This document shows positions 43,092 to 51,658 of a stretch of 64,000 bases of DNA, piece after piece. A model generated the notes under the pieces. That model did no database searches and was not told where the DNA came from. It saw only the letters and a program-made list of their open reading frames with translations. Every line of letters begins with the position of its first letter. The stretch's first letter is position 1. The stretch comes from JAVBQB01 sp031549265 (GTDB lineage: Bacteria; Bacillota; Clostridia; Oscillospirales; JAVBQB01), in contig JAVBQB010000001.1 of the NCBI GenBank assembly GCA_031549265.1, forward strand, positions 62,001-126,000. The letters are read 5' to 3'. Made by a program: the position numbers and the translations under genes.

Positions 43092-43607
43092 TTAGAACAG
43101 TATAATCACTGCCATCAGACCGCAAGTGACGCCGAGCGCTCCGTAGACCCTCCCCTGCCTGCTTTTTTCCAGTTCGGCGCCGGTCAAAAAGGCTTCAAAC
43201 CTCCGCCTGGTACTGGCAATCGCTCTGGCCTGTCCGTCTGTATCATACTTGCCGAGGACGTTTCCGAGCTCGGTCAGAGCGTCGCGCTCCTGCGGCTTCA
43301 GATACCCGTCGAAAAAGTCTTTGACCTCTTTAGCCCATATTGCCGAGAAGGGAAAATCGCCGAGCTTATGCATTTTGCCTGAGCACCGATCAAAAAAGGA
43401 CGCAACAGGTGCCGGGGCGTTTTTGGCCAGCAGCTTCATGAGATCCGGCATGTTGGTCAGGTTAAAACAGATCTCAGCTTGGAGCGTGTCGAGCGAGGAG
43501 ATTATGCCGGAGATCGCCCTGATGCGTTCATTCATTTTCCAGACAGCGAGAATTCCGCACGAGGTCATTCCGCCGGCGACCAGTATCGCGCCAATTATTC
43601 TGAGCAT
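43092..43607 (-). CDS. spoIIIAB: Stage III sporulation protein AB
   Basis: 171 residues with an N-terminal helix (LRIIGAILVAGGMTSCGIL), a T2SS GspF-like helical body with ISSLDTLQAEICF and LGNVLGKYDTDGQ, and a C-terminal helix. The start is ATG 43607 behind GGGAGGTGATGTC. A 28-nt gap separates it from spoIIIAA. Confidence 0.93.
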   Translation of the reverse strand: MLRIIGAILVAGGMTSCGILAVWKMNERIRAISGIISSLDTLQAEICFNLTNMPDLMKLLAKNAPAPVASFFDRCSGKMHKLGDFPFSAIWAKEVKDFFDGYLKPQERDALTELGNVLGKYDTDGQARAIASTRRRFEAFLTGAELEKSRQGRVYGALGVTCGLMAVIILF

Positions 43608-43635
43608 GACATCACCTCCCGGTTGCGGGGGAAAC

Positions 43636-44589
43636 TTATATCTCCCGCAGAAGTTCAGATACAAAATATTCGCGGTGGTTATGAGTTTTTGTTATCGTCA
43701 CTGCGAACTTAAACATCTCCGCAAGGTCTCTGTAGAGCGACCGTGAAGAAAGATCATTGACGCTGTCGCCGTGGATTGTCGCGAGCAATTTTACTCCACA
43801 GCCATAGGCGCACTTAAGCGCTGCAACGTCATCTGGGGATGTTATCTCGTCTACCGCAATGACCTCGGGTGACATTGCCCGCAGCAGCATCATGATGGCC
43901 AGCGATTTGGGACAGTTGTCCATCACGTCTGTTCGCGGTCCTATGTTGAGCTGCGGCATTCCCTCAAATTTTGCGGCGACTTCTCCGCGCTCGTCTGCTA
44001 GGGCAACGCGCATTGAAGGTATGGCGAGGTTGGTGGAGCCGATTGACAGACGGCGGATAAGGTCGCGCAGCAGCGTGGTTTTCCCGCAGCCGGGCGGCGA
44101 GATTATCAGCGTGTTCTCAAATCTTCCTGGCTTCAAGAGCTTGGCGAGAATACGGTCGGAAGCGCCGATCACCTCGCGCGCAATTCTGATTGCAATTGAT
44201 GACGGATGCTTGACGGTAGTTATGCCGCCGTCCCTGCAAACTGCTGTGCCGCAGATGCCAAGCCGGTGACCGTCTTTAAGGGGTATATAGCCCGTCCGGA
44301 TATTCTCCAGCGCCGAATGAACCGATCCCTTTGTGGCGATTTCCAGCGCGGAAACGATGTCTTGAACGGAAAGAACTATCGGGTCGGTATCGCCGAGCGC
44401 GCCGTTTTTGCAAATCGTATGCTCGCCGTCCGAAAAAACAACCGTAAACGGCCGCTCGGCGCGCAGTCTGAATTCCTCGGCAGTGTTCCGCCGTTGTTCA
44501 GGCAGTTTTGCAACAGCCATGCGGACATGCGGCGGCAGAAGTGACGCCGCGCTGTCAAACTTGTCCAAAGCGGTTTTATAGGTCGGCAT
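43636..44589 (-). CDS. spoIIIAA: Stage III sporulation protein AA (ATPase)
   Basis: Cytoplasmic secretion-type ATPase that powers the feeding tube. 317 residues with an N-terminal region, Walker A SPPGCGKTTLLRDL near 168-181, then DERGEVAAKFEG and the Walker B-like AVDEITSPDDVAA. The start is ATG 44589 with GAGG seven nt upstream. It is the first gene of the operon; upstream DNA has no sigma-A promoter I trust, in line with sigma-E control known for this operon. Confidence 0.95.
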   Translation of the reverse strand: MPTYKTALDKFDSAASLLPPHVRMAVAKLPEQRRNTAEEFRLRAERPFTVVFSDGEHTICKNGALGDTDPIVLSVQDIVSALEIATKGSVHSALENIRTGYIPLKDGHRLGICGTAVCRDGGITTVKHPSSIAIRIAREVIGASDRILAKLLKPGRFENTLIISPPGCGKTTLLRDLIRRLSIGSTNLAIPSMRVALADERGEVAAKFEGMPQLNIGPRTDVMDNCPKSLAIMMLLRAMSPEVIAVDEITSPDDVAALKCAYGCGVKLLATIHGDSVNDLSSRSLYRDLAEMFKFAVTITKTHNHREYFVSELLREI

Positions 44590-44661
44590 CAAATCACCTC
44601 GACTTCTCTTACGTGGGGCGTGTCCTATCTAATAATATTGGGACAGCTCTTTATTTATTAC

Positions 44662-44692
44662 AAAAAAAATCGCGGCACTGAAAGTACCGCGA
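44662..44692 (-). terminator. Intrinsic terminator after ligA
   Basis: A stem TCGCGGTAC/GTGCCGCGA with one G-T pair and a short loop followed by eight T on the minus strand, between ligA and spoIIIAA. Confidence 0.88.
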
Positions 44693-44712
44693 AAATGATT
44701 CGATATTTACGT

Positions 44713-46701
44713 TCATTCAATAATCGTCCTGAACTCCGCTTCAGACAAGACGGGAATGCCGAGGCTAGTTGCTTTTTCCAGTTTCGAGCCCGCGTTTTCA
44801 CCCGCGATCACATAGCTGGTTTTTTTGGATACCGAACCCGAGGTCTTGCCGCCGAGCGAAAGTATCAGCTGCTCGATTTCCGGCCGGCTGAATTCACGCA
44901 GCGTGCCGGTAACTACGAATGTGCTGCCCGCCAGTTTGGTGAGCGGCGCCGGAGTCTGTGATTCCATATTCACGCCCGATTGCCGGAGTCTGTCAATCAG
45001 CCGAGCGGAAGAGTCCAGCGCCATCCAGTCGACCAGCTTTTGGGCGGTAATTTTGCCGATGTCCGGTATATCCAATAAGTCCTCAACAGTGGCGGTCATT
45101 ATTCTGTCCATTGACCGCAGACGGACGGAAATGTCCCGCGCGGCTTTCTGCCCCACCTGACTGATGCCCAGAGCAAACAGCAGACGGGAAAGGTCGCGCG
45201 TTTTCGCGCTTTCAATGGCGGACAGCAGTTTGGCGGCCGATCGTTCGCCAGATCTGCCAAGCTTTAGAAGATCATCCTTTGATAGCTCAAAGATATCCGC
45301 GGGCGAGCTTACAAGGCCGGATGAAGTGAGCTGTTCGGCGACAGCTTCGCCGAGCCCGTCTATATCCATAGCGTTACGGGACGCAAAATGAATTATTCGC
45401 TGCACGGCCTGGGCGGGACAATCCGCGCTCTGGCAGCGAACTGCGGATTTATCGGCGTCCCTGACGGCGGGCGATCCGCAGACCGGGCAGACTTCCGGCA
45501 GCCTGTAAGGTTCCGACCGGACGCGCGCGCCTGATGCCGCATCGGGTTCGGGTGCCAGCCCGACGACGGACGGTATGATATCCCCCGCCTTCTCAACGAA
45601 AACGAGATCGCCGACGCGGATATCGCGCTCGTCAATGTAGTCCTGATTGTGCAGCGTTGCGTTAGAAACGGTTGTACCCGCGAGCCGGACCGGCTCAAGC
45701 TCCGCCGCCGGAGTCAGAACTCCGGTTCTGCCGACATTCACAATAATGTTCAGCAGCCGCGTCGCCTTGCGCTCGGGAGGGAACTTATACGCGACGGCCC
45801 AGCGCGGAACACGCGCGGTGTTTCCCAAAGTCGCTCGCTGCGCCAAATCATCAACCTTTATGACAGCGCCGTCGATATCAAACGGAAAATCCCATCTCGT
45901 TTCGCACAGCTTCATGACTTGCTGATAAGCGCTGTCGATGTCGCCGAAAACTGTGAACGGTATGGCGCTCAATCTGAGTTCGGAGAGCAGTTCTAGTGTC
46001 TCGGTATGGGTTGCAAGCTGTGCTCCGGAAATCTTTTGGATGTTGAACGCTATAATATCCAGCCGGCGTTTGGCGGCGATCCTCGGGTCAAGCTGCCGGA
46101 GCGAGCCTGCCGCCGCGTTTCGCGGATTCGCGAATGCCGGCTCCCCCGTAAGTTCCCGCTCATGGTTAATCGCCGCGAAAGCCTTTTTGGGCATGTAGAC
46201 TTCTGCGCGGACAATCAGCCTTTCGATTTCACAGTTCAGCCTCAGCGGCAAAGATTTGCACGTCCGAAGGTTATTCGTGACATCTTCCCCTGTTTCGCCG
46301 TCGCCTCTCGTTGCGCCGCGAACAAACTGACCATTCTCATATTCAAGGGAAACCGACAGTCCGTCGATTTTCGGCTCGACAACATAACGGACATCTCCGA
46401 CGGCGTCACGCACGCGGCTGTCAAAAGCGATGAGCTCATCGAGTGTGAAAATATCGTTCAGACTGCCGAGCGGAACCTCGTGCACCACTTTATCAAAAGC
46501 ATCAAGCGGCGCGGCGCCCACTCTTTGGGTCGGCGAATCGGCAGTGACGAGCTCGGGGTACTCCGACTCGAGGTCACGCAGTTCGTGCATCAGATTATCA
46601 TAGTCAAAATCGGAGATAGTCGGGTTATCGAGCACGTGATAGTTATACATGTGTTTTTCGATCTCGCGCCGAAGTTCTTCAATTCTTCTTTTCGCGTCCA
46701 T
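44713..46701 (-). CDS. ligA: NAD-dependent DNA ligase
   Basis: Seals nicks in replication and repair using NAD. 662 residues: Ia domain with Tyr21/22 and the nearby Asp residues for NMN, adenylation domain with catalytic Lys111 (KIDGLSVSLE), OB-fold, a four-Cys zinc finger (CPVCGSPAVRDADKSAVRCQ then DCPAQ), helix-hairpin-helix repeats and a C-terminal BRCT domain from about 590. Full length. It lies 15 nt after yunB. Confidence 0.97.
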   Translation of the reverse strand: MDAKRRIEELRREIEKHMYNYHVLDNPTISDFDYDNLMHELRDLESEYPELVTADSPTQRVGAAPLDAFDKVVHEVPLGSLNDIFTLDELIAFDSRVRDAVGDVRYVVEPKIDGLSVSLEYENGQFVRGATRGDGETGEDVTNNLRTCKSLPLRLNCEIERLIVRAEVYMPKKAFAAINHERELTGEPAFANPRNAAAGSLRQLDPRIAAKRRLDIIAFNIQKISGAQLATHTETLELLSELRLSAIPFTVFGDIDSAYQQVMKLCETRWDFPFDIDGAVIKVDDLAQRATLGNTARVPRWAVAYKFPPERKATRLLNIIVNVGRTGVLTPAAELEPVRLAGTTVSNATLHNQDYIDERDIRVGDLVFVEKAGDIIPSVVGLAPEPDAASGARVRSEPYRLPEVCPVCGSPAVRDADKSAVRCQSADCPAQAVQRIIHFASRNAMDIDGLGEAVAEQLTSSGLVSSPADIFELSKDDLLKLGRSGERSAAKLLSAIESAKTRDLSRLLFALGISQVGQKAARDISVRLRSMDRIMTATVEDLLDIPDIGKITAQKLVDWMALDSSARLIDRLRQSGVNMESQTPAPLTKLAGSTFVVTGTLREFSRPEIEQLILSLGGKTSGSVSKKTSYVIAGENAGSKLEKATSLGIPVLSEAEFRTIIE

Positions 46702-46716
46702 ACAGTTTCCGCCAAA

Positions 46717-47577
46717 TCATCTCATATCAAAATATTTTTGCGCATTGGTTTCCTGCGGCTTGGTTACCGTCTCGTCAAAGAACGTGAAGCTCTGCGGCAC
46801 TTCACCTACTATTATTGTCTCGGCGACGTTGAAGGATACCCGGACCTCGGTGCCTATGGATTTACCCGGCATGATGACGCTAATGTTCACGCCGACGTCC
46901 ATAACCACCTGGTGGCGGGTCTGGTTGATTCCCGCTGACGTAAAGATATTCGAAAACGTCGCGTTTACAGAACCGACCGGCAAAATGCGAATTGGGATCA
47001 TTGGGCCGAGTCCTGACAGCAGGTCACCGTTTATTACGTTGCCAAGCGGGATCGACAGCTGGGAGAGCGGCAGGTTTCCTATGCTGTCAAGCACCTTCTC
47101 CATAATATCAACCTTGAGCTTGTTAATGGTGACCATATTGGTTTTAAGAGCAGTAATTTTTCCTGTATCATCTTTTTCGAAATATACCAAATCCTCGTAA
47201 TTGAGTTTACCGTTGGAAATCTCTTCGGTTATCGCGTCATTAATGGACTTTGTCGCGAGATATTTCACCCGTGAAAGAGCCATCTGCTCAATTATTGGTG
47301 AGATTCGCATTTCAAAAAGCATCCATATAGCCACTGCGAGAACGGCCGTTATTATTAGCCCTACCCGGAGCCGGCGCGAGCGCGGTCTGCGGCCGCCGCG
47401 GTCAAAGGAAACACGCGCCAGACGCCGCCTAATAATAGTGCGCAGCCGCAAATCAGACACCTCCAGACCCAAATCCGCTTCACCGGCAATCAAAGCCTTA
47501 ATGTAAGTCCGCGTATATTCACGCGGATTACGCAAAGCGCGGAGAAACCGTGAAGCAACGCGCAAGCCGGACTGCAT
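46717..47577 (-). CDS. yunB: Sporulation protein YunB
   Basis: 286 residues: a long Arg-rich N-terminal region (RRPRSRRLRVG before the helix), one membrane helix at about 71-88 (VGLIITAVLAVAIWMLF) and an extracytoplasmic domain with ISPIIEQMALSRVKYLATKSIN and PLGNVINGDLLSGLGP typical of YunB. In Bacillus YunB is sigma-E dependent and needed for normal spores. The N-terminal 70 residues are longer than usual, and no clear Shine-Dalgarno exists, so a later start is possible. Confidence 0.87.
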   Translation of the reverse strand: MQSGLRVASRFLRALRNPREYTRTYIKALIAGEADLGLEVSDLRLRTIIRRRLARVSFDRGGRRPRSRRLRVGLIITAVLAVAIWMLFEMRISPIIEQMALSRVKYLATKSINDAITEEISNGKLNYEDLVYFEKDDTGKITALKTNMVTINKLKVDIMEKVLDSIGNLPLSQLSIPLGNVINGDLLSGLGPMIPIRILPVGSVNATFSNIFTSAGINQTRHQVVMDVGVNISVIMPGKSIGTEVRVSFNVAETIIVGEVPQSFTFFDETVTKPQETNAQKYFDMR

Positions 47578-47697
47578 AAGCCAAATTGGGCTTCACAGAC
47601 CTGATCGATTGAGAAATCCTGAGATCACAATCGCAATTACGCATTATAAAATAAGTCTATGTCCGAAGGTGAACAAAAATACAGGAACACAAACACC

Positions 47698-47720
47698 AAA
47701 AGGGCGGAATAATCCGCCCT
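47698..47720 (-). terminator. Intrinsic terminator after ispH-S1
   Basis: A perfect 8-bp stem AGGGCGGA/TCCGCCCT with a 4-nt loop, followed by TTTGGTGTTTG on the minus strand. Confidence 0.75.
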
Positions 47721-47742
47721 GTAACGCAGTCTCAGAGAAAAA

Positions 47743-49848
47743 TCAGGCTTCGTCAGTGTCGCCGGCAGTATCAGCGGATTCCGACTCGCCGGAAACAGCA
47801 ACGATCTCGTCGGGCAGTGAAGCGTTGGCAATATCCGAATCGGAGAGCTGATCGCCTTCGAGCAAAGCGCGGATGCTAAGCGAGATCTTTTGCTTTTCGT
47901 TGTCAATCTCGGTAATCTTAACGTCCACTTCCTGGCCTTCCGCGAGGACGTCGCCCGGCTTGCCGATGCGGCGGTTCGTTATCTGCGAAATATGAATCAG
48001 ACCGTCAACGCCGGGCATGACTTCCGCAAAAGCGCCGAACGGCATAAGCTTAACGACCTTAACCTTGACGGTGTCGCCGACATTATGGGTCGTGACAAAC
48101 TTGTTCCAAGGATTATCGGTTGTAAGACGGTGGCCGAGGGAGATTTTGCGTTTTTCCTTGTCGAAGGAAATTACGTAAACGTCAAGCTTGTCCCCGACGG
48201 AAATAACGTCCGACGGCTGGCGAATACGGTTCCAGGAAAGTTCGGATACGTGAACCATTCCGTCAACTCCACCGATATCGACGAAAGCGCCGTATGTTGT
48301 CAGCGACTTTACAACGCCGCTGTACTTCTTGCCGTTTTCAATTTCCTGCCACACTTTGTCAGCCATCTCGCGGCGCTCGTCAAACTGAACGGCGCGTATG
48401 GAGCCGACCACTCTGCGGCGGACGCGGTTAATATCAGTGATGCGAAGCTTAACGCGGGTTTTAACCAGAGCGGACAGTGAGGAATCCTTGGGCAGGCCGC
48501 TCTGTGACGCCGGTACAAACACACGCACGCCCTTGACAGATACAACGATACCGCCCTTGTTCTCTTCGGTGACAATTCCTTCGAGCGTCACTCCGCTCTC
48601 GCGGGCAGCCTCAACATCCTCCCAGCCCTTGACCGAGTCAAGTCTGCGCTTGGAGAGCATTACTGTACCCTCGACGTCGTTTACGCGAAGAACATAGGTT
48701 TCCACTTCCTGGCCGACGGTGAAAACGTCCTCGAGTTTGACGGTCGGATCATCTGAAACTTCACTGACGGGTATGTAGCCCGCGTGCTTGGTTCCGAGCT
48801 CAACGCGCACTTCGGTCGGAGTGACCGAAGCGACAATACCGTTGACTTTATCTCCTGTATTTAATGTTTTAAATGAATGTTCAAGCATTTGCTCAAAGGT
48901 TTCATCTTCGCCGAAATCCATGCTCGCCGAAGCGGTGTTTTCCACAGTTTCTTTGACCTCGGTGGCATTGTCCTCGGTCTGGATAGCTGCGGTGTTGTTC
49001 ATTTCTTCCGTCATCTTCAAAAGTACCTCCTTAATAACCCACTCTGGAGTGGATGCTCCCGCTGTGAGACCGGCGCTGTGACAGCCGGTCAGCGCGCTCG
49101 GCGGCAGCTCTCCTGCATCGCTAATCAGATAAACGCTATTGCACTTTTTTCTGCAAATATCGGCCAGCCGAGCGGAATTGGAGCTCATCGGATCGCCGAC
49201 TATGACCATGCAATCGCATGCAGAAGCGATGTCAGCTGCTTCCTGTCTGCGCAAATCAGTCGCGTTGCATATTGTATCAAAAAAAACAGCGTTTGTACAC
49301 TCTTTTTTTAATATATCTTTACATTCAATCCAAGTGTCGCGGCCGAGTGTCGTTTGACTGAGAACGGTCATCGGAGCTAACGCGGCGGTGTTTTCCGAAA
49401 GCCAGCTCGAAACCTGATCGGCAGATGAGAATACAACCGCGTTGCCACACCATCCCAGAATACCGATAACCTCGGGATGGGCGATGTCGCCTATTACGAC
49501 GACCAGCCGGTTCTCTCTTGTAGCCGCCTCGGCGAGTCTGTGAATCCGTTTTACAAACGGGCAGGTGGCGTCAACCAGCCGCAAACCGGCTTCTGAAATG
49601 CGGTCGTATGTCTCTTTGCCGACGCCGTGCGACCTGATTATAACAGTATGTCCTTTGGGGATATCTTGTATGCCGTCAACGGAAAATACTCTGATTCCGG
49701 CCAAATAATCCACCATATGGCGGTTATGGATTATGGGGCCGAGGGTATAGACCGGGTCACTGCCCGAGTGACTGATTGCGAGGTTGACCGCCCTGTCCAC
49801 CCCAAAGCAAAAGCCGGCGGATTTCGCAACCTTAATGTTCGGCTCCAT
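47743..49848 (-). CDS. ispH: Fusion of 4-hydroxy-3-methylbut-2-enyl diphosphate reductase (IspH) and ribosomal protein S1-like domains
   Basis: 701 residues. Residues 1 to about 283 are a complete IspH with cluster Cys14 (SAGFCFGV), Cys96 (DATCPFVK) and Cys194 (ICNATDLR), the last MEP-pathway step to IPP and DMAPP. An acidic linker follows (about 284-330), then four S1 RNA-binding repeats at roughly 333-400, 418-488, 508-578 and 592-665, and an acidic tail. The same fusion is widespread in Clostridia. The start is ATG 49848; it follows plsC by 7 nt without a good Shine-Dalgarno, so coupling is likely. Why the two functions are joined is unknown. Confidence 0.95.
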   Translation of the reverse strand: MEPNIKVAKSAGFCFGVDRAVNLAISHSGSDPVYTLGPIIHNRHMVDYLAGIRVFSVDGIQDIPKGHTVIIRSHGVGKETYDRISEAGLRLVDATCPFVKRIHRLAEAATRENRLVVVIGDIAHPEVIGILGWCGNAVVFSSADQVSSWLSENTAALAPMTVLSQTTLGRDTWIECKDILKKECTNAVFFDTICNATDLRRQEAADIASACDCMVIVGDPMSSNSARLADICRKKCNSVYLISDAGELPPSALTGCHSAGLTAGASTPEWVIKEVLLKMTEEMNNTAAIQTEDNATEVKETVENTASASMDFGEDETFEQMLEHSFKTLNTGDKVNGIVASVTPTEVRVELGTKHAGYIPVSEVSDDPTVKLEDVFTVGQEVETYVLRVNDVEGTVMLSKRRLDSVKGWEDVEAARESGVTLEGIVTEENKGGIVVSVKGVRVFVPASQSGLPKDSSLSALVKTRVKLRITDINRVRRRVVGSIRAVQFDERREMADKVWQEIENGKKYSGVVKSLTTYGAFVDIGGVDGMVHVSELSWNRIRQPSDVISVGDKLDVYVISFDKEKRKISLGHRLTTDNPWNKFVTTHNVGDTVKVKVVKLMPFGAFAEVMPGVDGLIHISQITNRRIGKPGDVLAEGQEVDVKITEIDNEKQKISLSIRALLEGDQLSDSDIANASLPDEIVAVSGESESADTAGDTDEA

Positions 49849-49855
49849 CGGACTG

Positions 49856-50476
49856 CTATACCGCATCGGAGGCCGAAGGCGGAGCCAGGCTGTAGATATT
49901 ATCCATGAGTTGCCTGGCAATAGCGGAATACTGCTCCGAGGTCGAAAGGCCGCTCTCCTTTTGCGCGTAATACGGCTTGCCGACGTTGACGATTATACGC
50001 GAGAACAGCTTCTTTGGGCCGCGGGTCACATAAACGGGCAGAATGGGAACGCCGCTTCTGATGGCGAGCATCGCGGCGCCGTTTTTGGCGCCAATTTGGT
50101 CACCCTCGGAAAGCCGTGATCCCTCCGGAAAGATGCAGAGCTTCTTACCGGATTTCAGCACGGCAAGAGACTTGCGGATTGCGTCAAGATCGGCTTCGGA
50201 CCGGCTGACAGGAATGCTGTGCAAATGCCTGAGAATAAATCCGAGACCCTTCACTTCCATCAGTTCGCTTTTGAGCATAAACGTCACATATCCGCGGCAG
50301 CCCATAGCCAGTCCGATAAGGACGGGATCCTTGTAAGCCGAATGGTTGGCGCAAATAAGTAAGCCGCCGTCGGGAACATTTTCGCGGCCTGTAATCTTTA
50401 AACGATAAAGCACATGAAAGAGAAAAAGCGCGATAAAGTAAGCAATCGAGTAACATGCCTTCATAAAGGGAGTCAT
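49856..50476 (-). CDS. plsC: 1-acylglycerol-3-phosphate acyltransferase
   Basis: Makes phosphatidic acid from lysophosphatidate. 206 residues with an N-terminal hydrophobic segment, the NHSAYKDP version of the HX4D motif near 53-60, and FPEGSRL. Overlaps the cmk stop by 4 nt and precedes the ispH fusion, the usual clostridial cmk-plsC-ispH order. Its product feeds CdsA. Confidence 0.95.
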   Translation of the reverse strand: MTPFMKACYSIAYFIALFLFHVLYRLKITGRENVPDGGLLICANHSAYKDPVLIGLAMGCRGYVTFMLKSELMEVKGLGFILRHLHSIPVSRSEADLDAIRKSLAVLKSGKKLCIFPEGSRLSEGDQIGAKNGAAMLAIRSGVPILPVYVTRGPKKLFSRIIVNVGKPYYAQKESGLSTSEQYSAIARQLMDNIYSLAPPSASDAV

Positions 50477-51144
50477 TGTTTTAGCGCACGCCTCACTGTT
50501 TCACTGACGATCTCAAGTGTCTTTTTGAGCGAATTGCCGGTTGTGTCAATCTTTATCGCGTCCTCCGCCTGCCGGAGCGGCGAAACCGCGCGCTGACTGT
50601 CGTTTGCGTCGCGCAGCTTCATATCGGCAAGGATTTCATCATATGATAACGGCTCGCCGCGCTCAACAAGTTCGTTATACCTGCGGAGAGCGCGGTCGCC
50701 AACTGAGGCGGTCAGGAAGAGCTTCACTTCGGCGTCAGGCATGATGTTGGTGGCGATATCGCGGCCGTCCATAACCACGCTTCCGCGTTCGGCTATATGT
50801 TTTTGCAATATTAACAAATGATTCCTCACCTCGGGTATGGCGGAAACATCGGAAGCCGCCTTCGATATCTTCTCTTTTCTGATCAGCGCCGTGACATTTT
50901 CACCGTTGAGAAAGACGCACTGAACCCCGTCGACAATCGATACGTCCACCTTAATGTTTCCAAGAGCGTTGCGGACACCCTCGTCATCTTTTGGGTCGAT
51001 GCTGTTTCTGAGGGCATAGAGGGCGACCGCGCGGTACATTGCGCCGGTATCGGCGTATGTAATGCCAAATTCATTGGCGAGAGCGCGTGCAATAGTGCTT
51101 TTTCCAGCGCCGGAAGGTCCGTCTATTGCTATTCTAATTAACAT
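50473..51144 (-). CDS. cmk: Cytidylate kinase
   Basis: Phosphorylates CMP and dCMP. 223 residues with a P-loop GPSGAGKSTIARAL (about 9-22), TGAMYRAVAL, MDGRDIATNIMPDAEVKLFLTAS and the lid. The start has AAAGGAG. It is the first gene of cmk-plsC-ispH. Confidence 0.96.
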   Translation of the reverse strand: MLIRIAIDGPSGAGKSTIARALANEFGITYADTGAMYRAVALYALRNSIDPKDDEGVRNALGNIKVDVSIVDGVQCVFLNGENVTALIRKEKISKAASDVSAIPEVRNHLLILQKHIAERGSVVMDGRDIATNIMPDAEVKLFLTASVGDRALRRYNELVERGEPLSYDEILADMKLRDANDSQRAVSPLRQAEDAIKIDTTGNSLKKTLEIVSETVRRALKQ

Positions 51145-51195
51145 TTAAATCAAACTCCTTTAATTAATAATAGTGTGTTGAATATGTCGGCTGTG

Positions 51196-51606
51196 CTAGA
51201 TAGCCCTGTGTCCCAGCCCAATTGCAACATCATTTAAATGCAGGAGTCCTATTCCAAAAAACATTGCAACACTGATGTGGTCTTCATATCTGACAATCGC
51301 GATTTTTCCGCCAATATTCAGTCCGAGAGACTTCGTGATCAGCTGCGAAAGAGCCTCTCTGGCTGCACCGGCAACCGCGCCTTCCTCGCTGTGCGAGTCT
51401 CCGATTACATTTTCGCGGCGAGCGGCCACGATGGTATGCTCGATCGCTTTATTAACCGAGGTGATAAACTCGCCCCCAAAGTTTACGGCAGCCGATCGGA
51501 AGCCAAGTTTATCCAGCTTGGCGCGCAGCTTGCGTTCCTCGTCGCGGTCAGCCGTCGCTGAGAGAGTCACAGCATAAGACGCGACCTCTTTACTGCCAAT
51601 AGACAT
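51196..51606 (-). CDS. HutP family protein
   Basis: 136 residues matching the HutP antiterminator family: SVNKAIEHTIVAARRENVI, SHSEEGAVAGAAREA, LGLNIGGKIAIVRY and IAVAMFFGIGLLHLNDVAIGLGHRA-like closing text (here ISVAMFFGIGLLHLN). Bacillus HutP binds RNA with histidine and Mg to open the hut operon. No hut genes are nearby; clostridial HutP-like proteins usually lie here, beside cmk, and their RNA target is unknown. Good GGAAGG start. Confidence 0.88.
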   Translation of the reverse strand: MSIGSKEVASYAVTLSATADRDEERKLRAKLDKLGFRSAAVNFGGEFITSVNKAIEHTIVAARRENVIGDSHSEEGAVAGAAREALSQLITKSLGLNIGGKIAIVRYEDHISVAMFFGIGLLHLNDVAIGLGHRAI

Positions 51607-51658
51607 AGAATTCTACCTTCCATAATAAATGAGCGCGGCTCATTCATTCAGATTCAAG

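Noticed and set aside
51628..51644. Small palindrome AATGAGC...GCTCATT between hutP-like gene and flavoprotein
   Set aside because: Only 7 bp with a weak tail; too little to call a terminator or operator.
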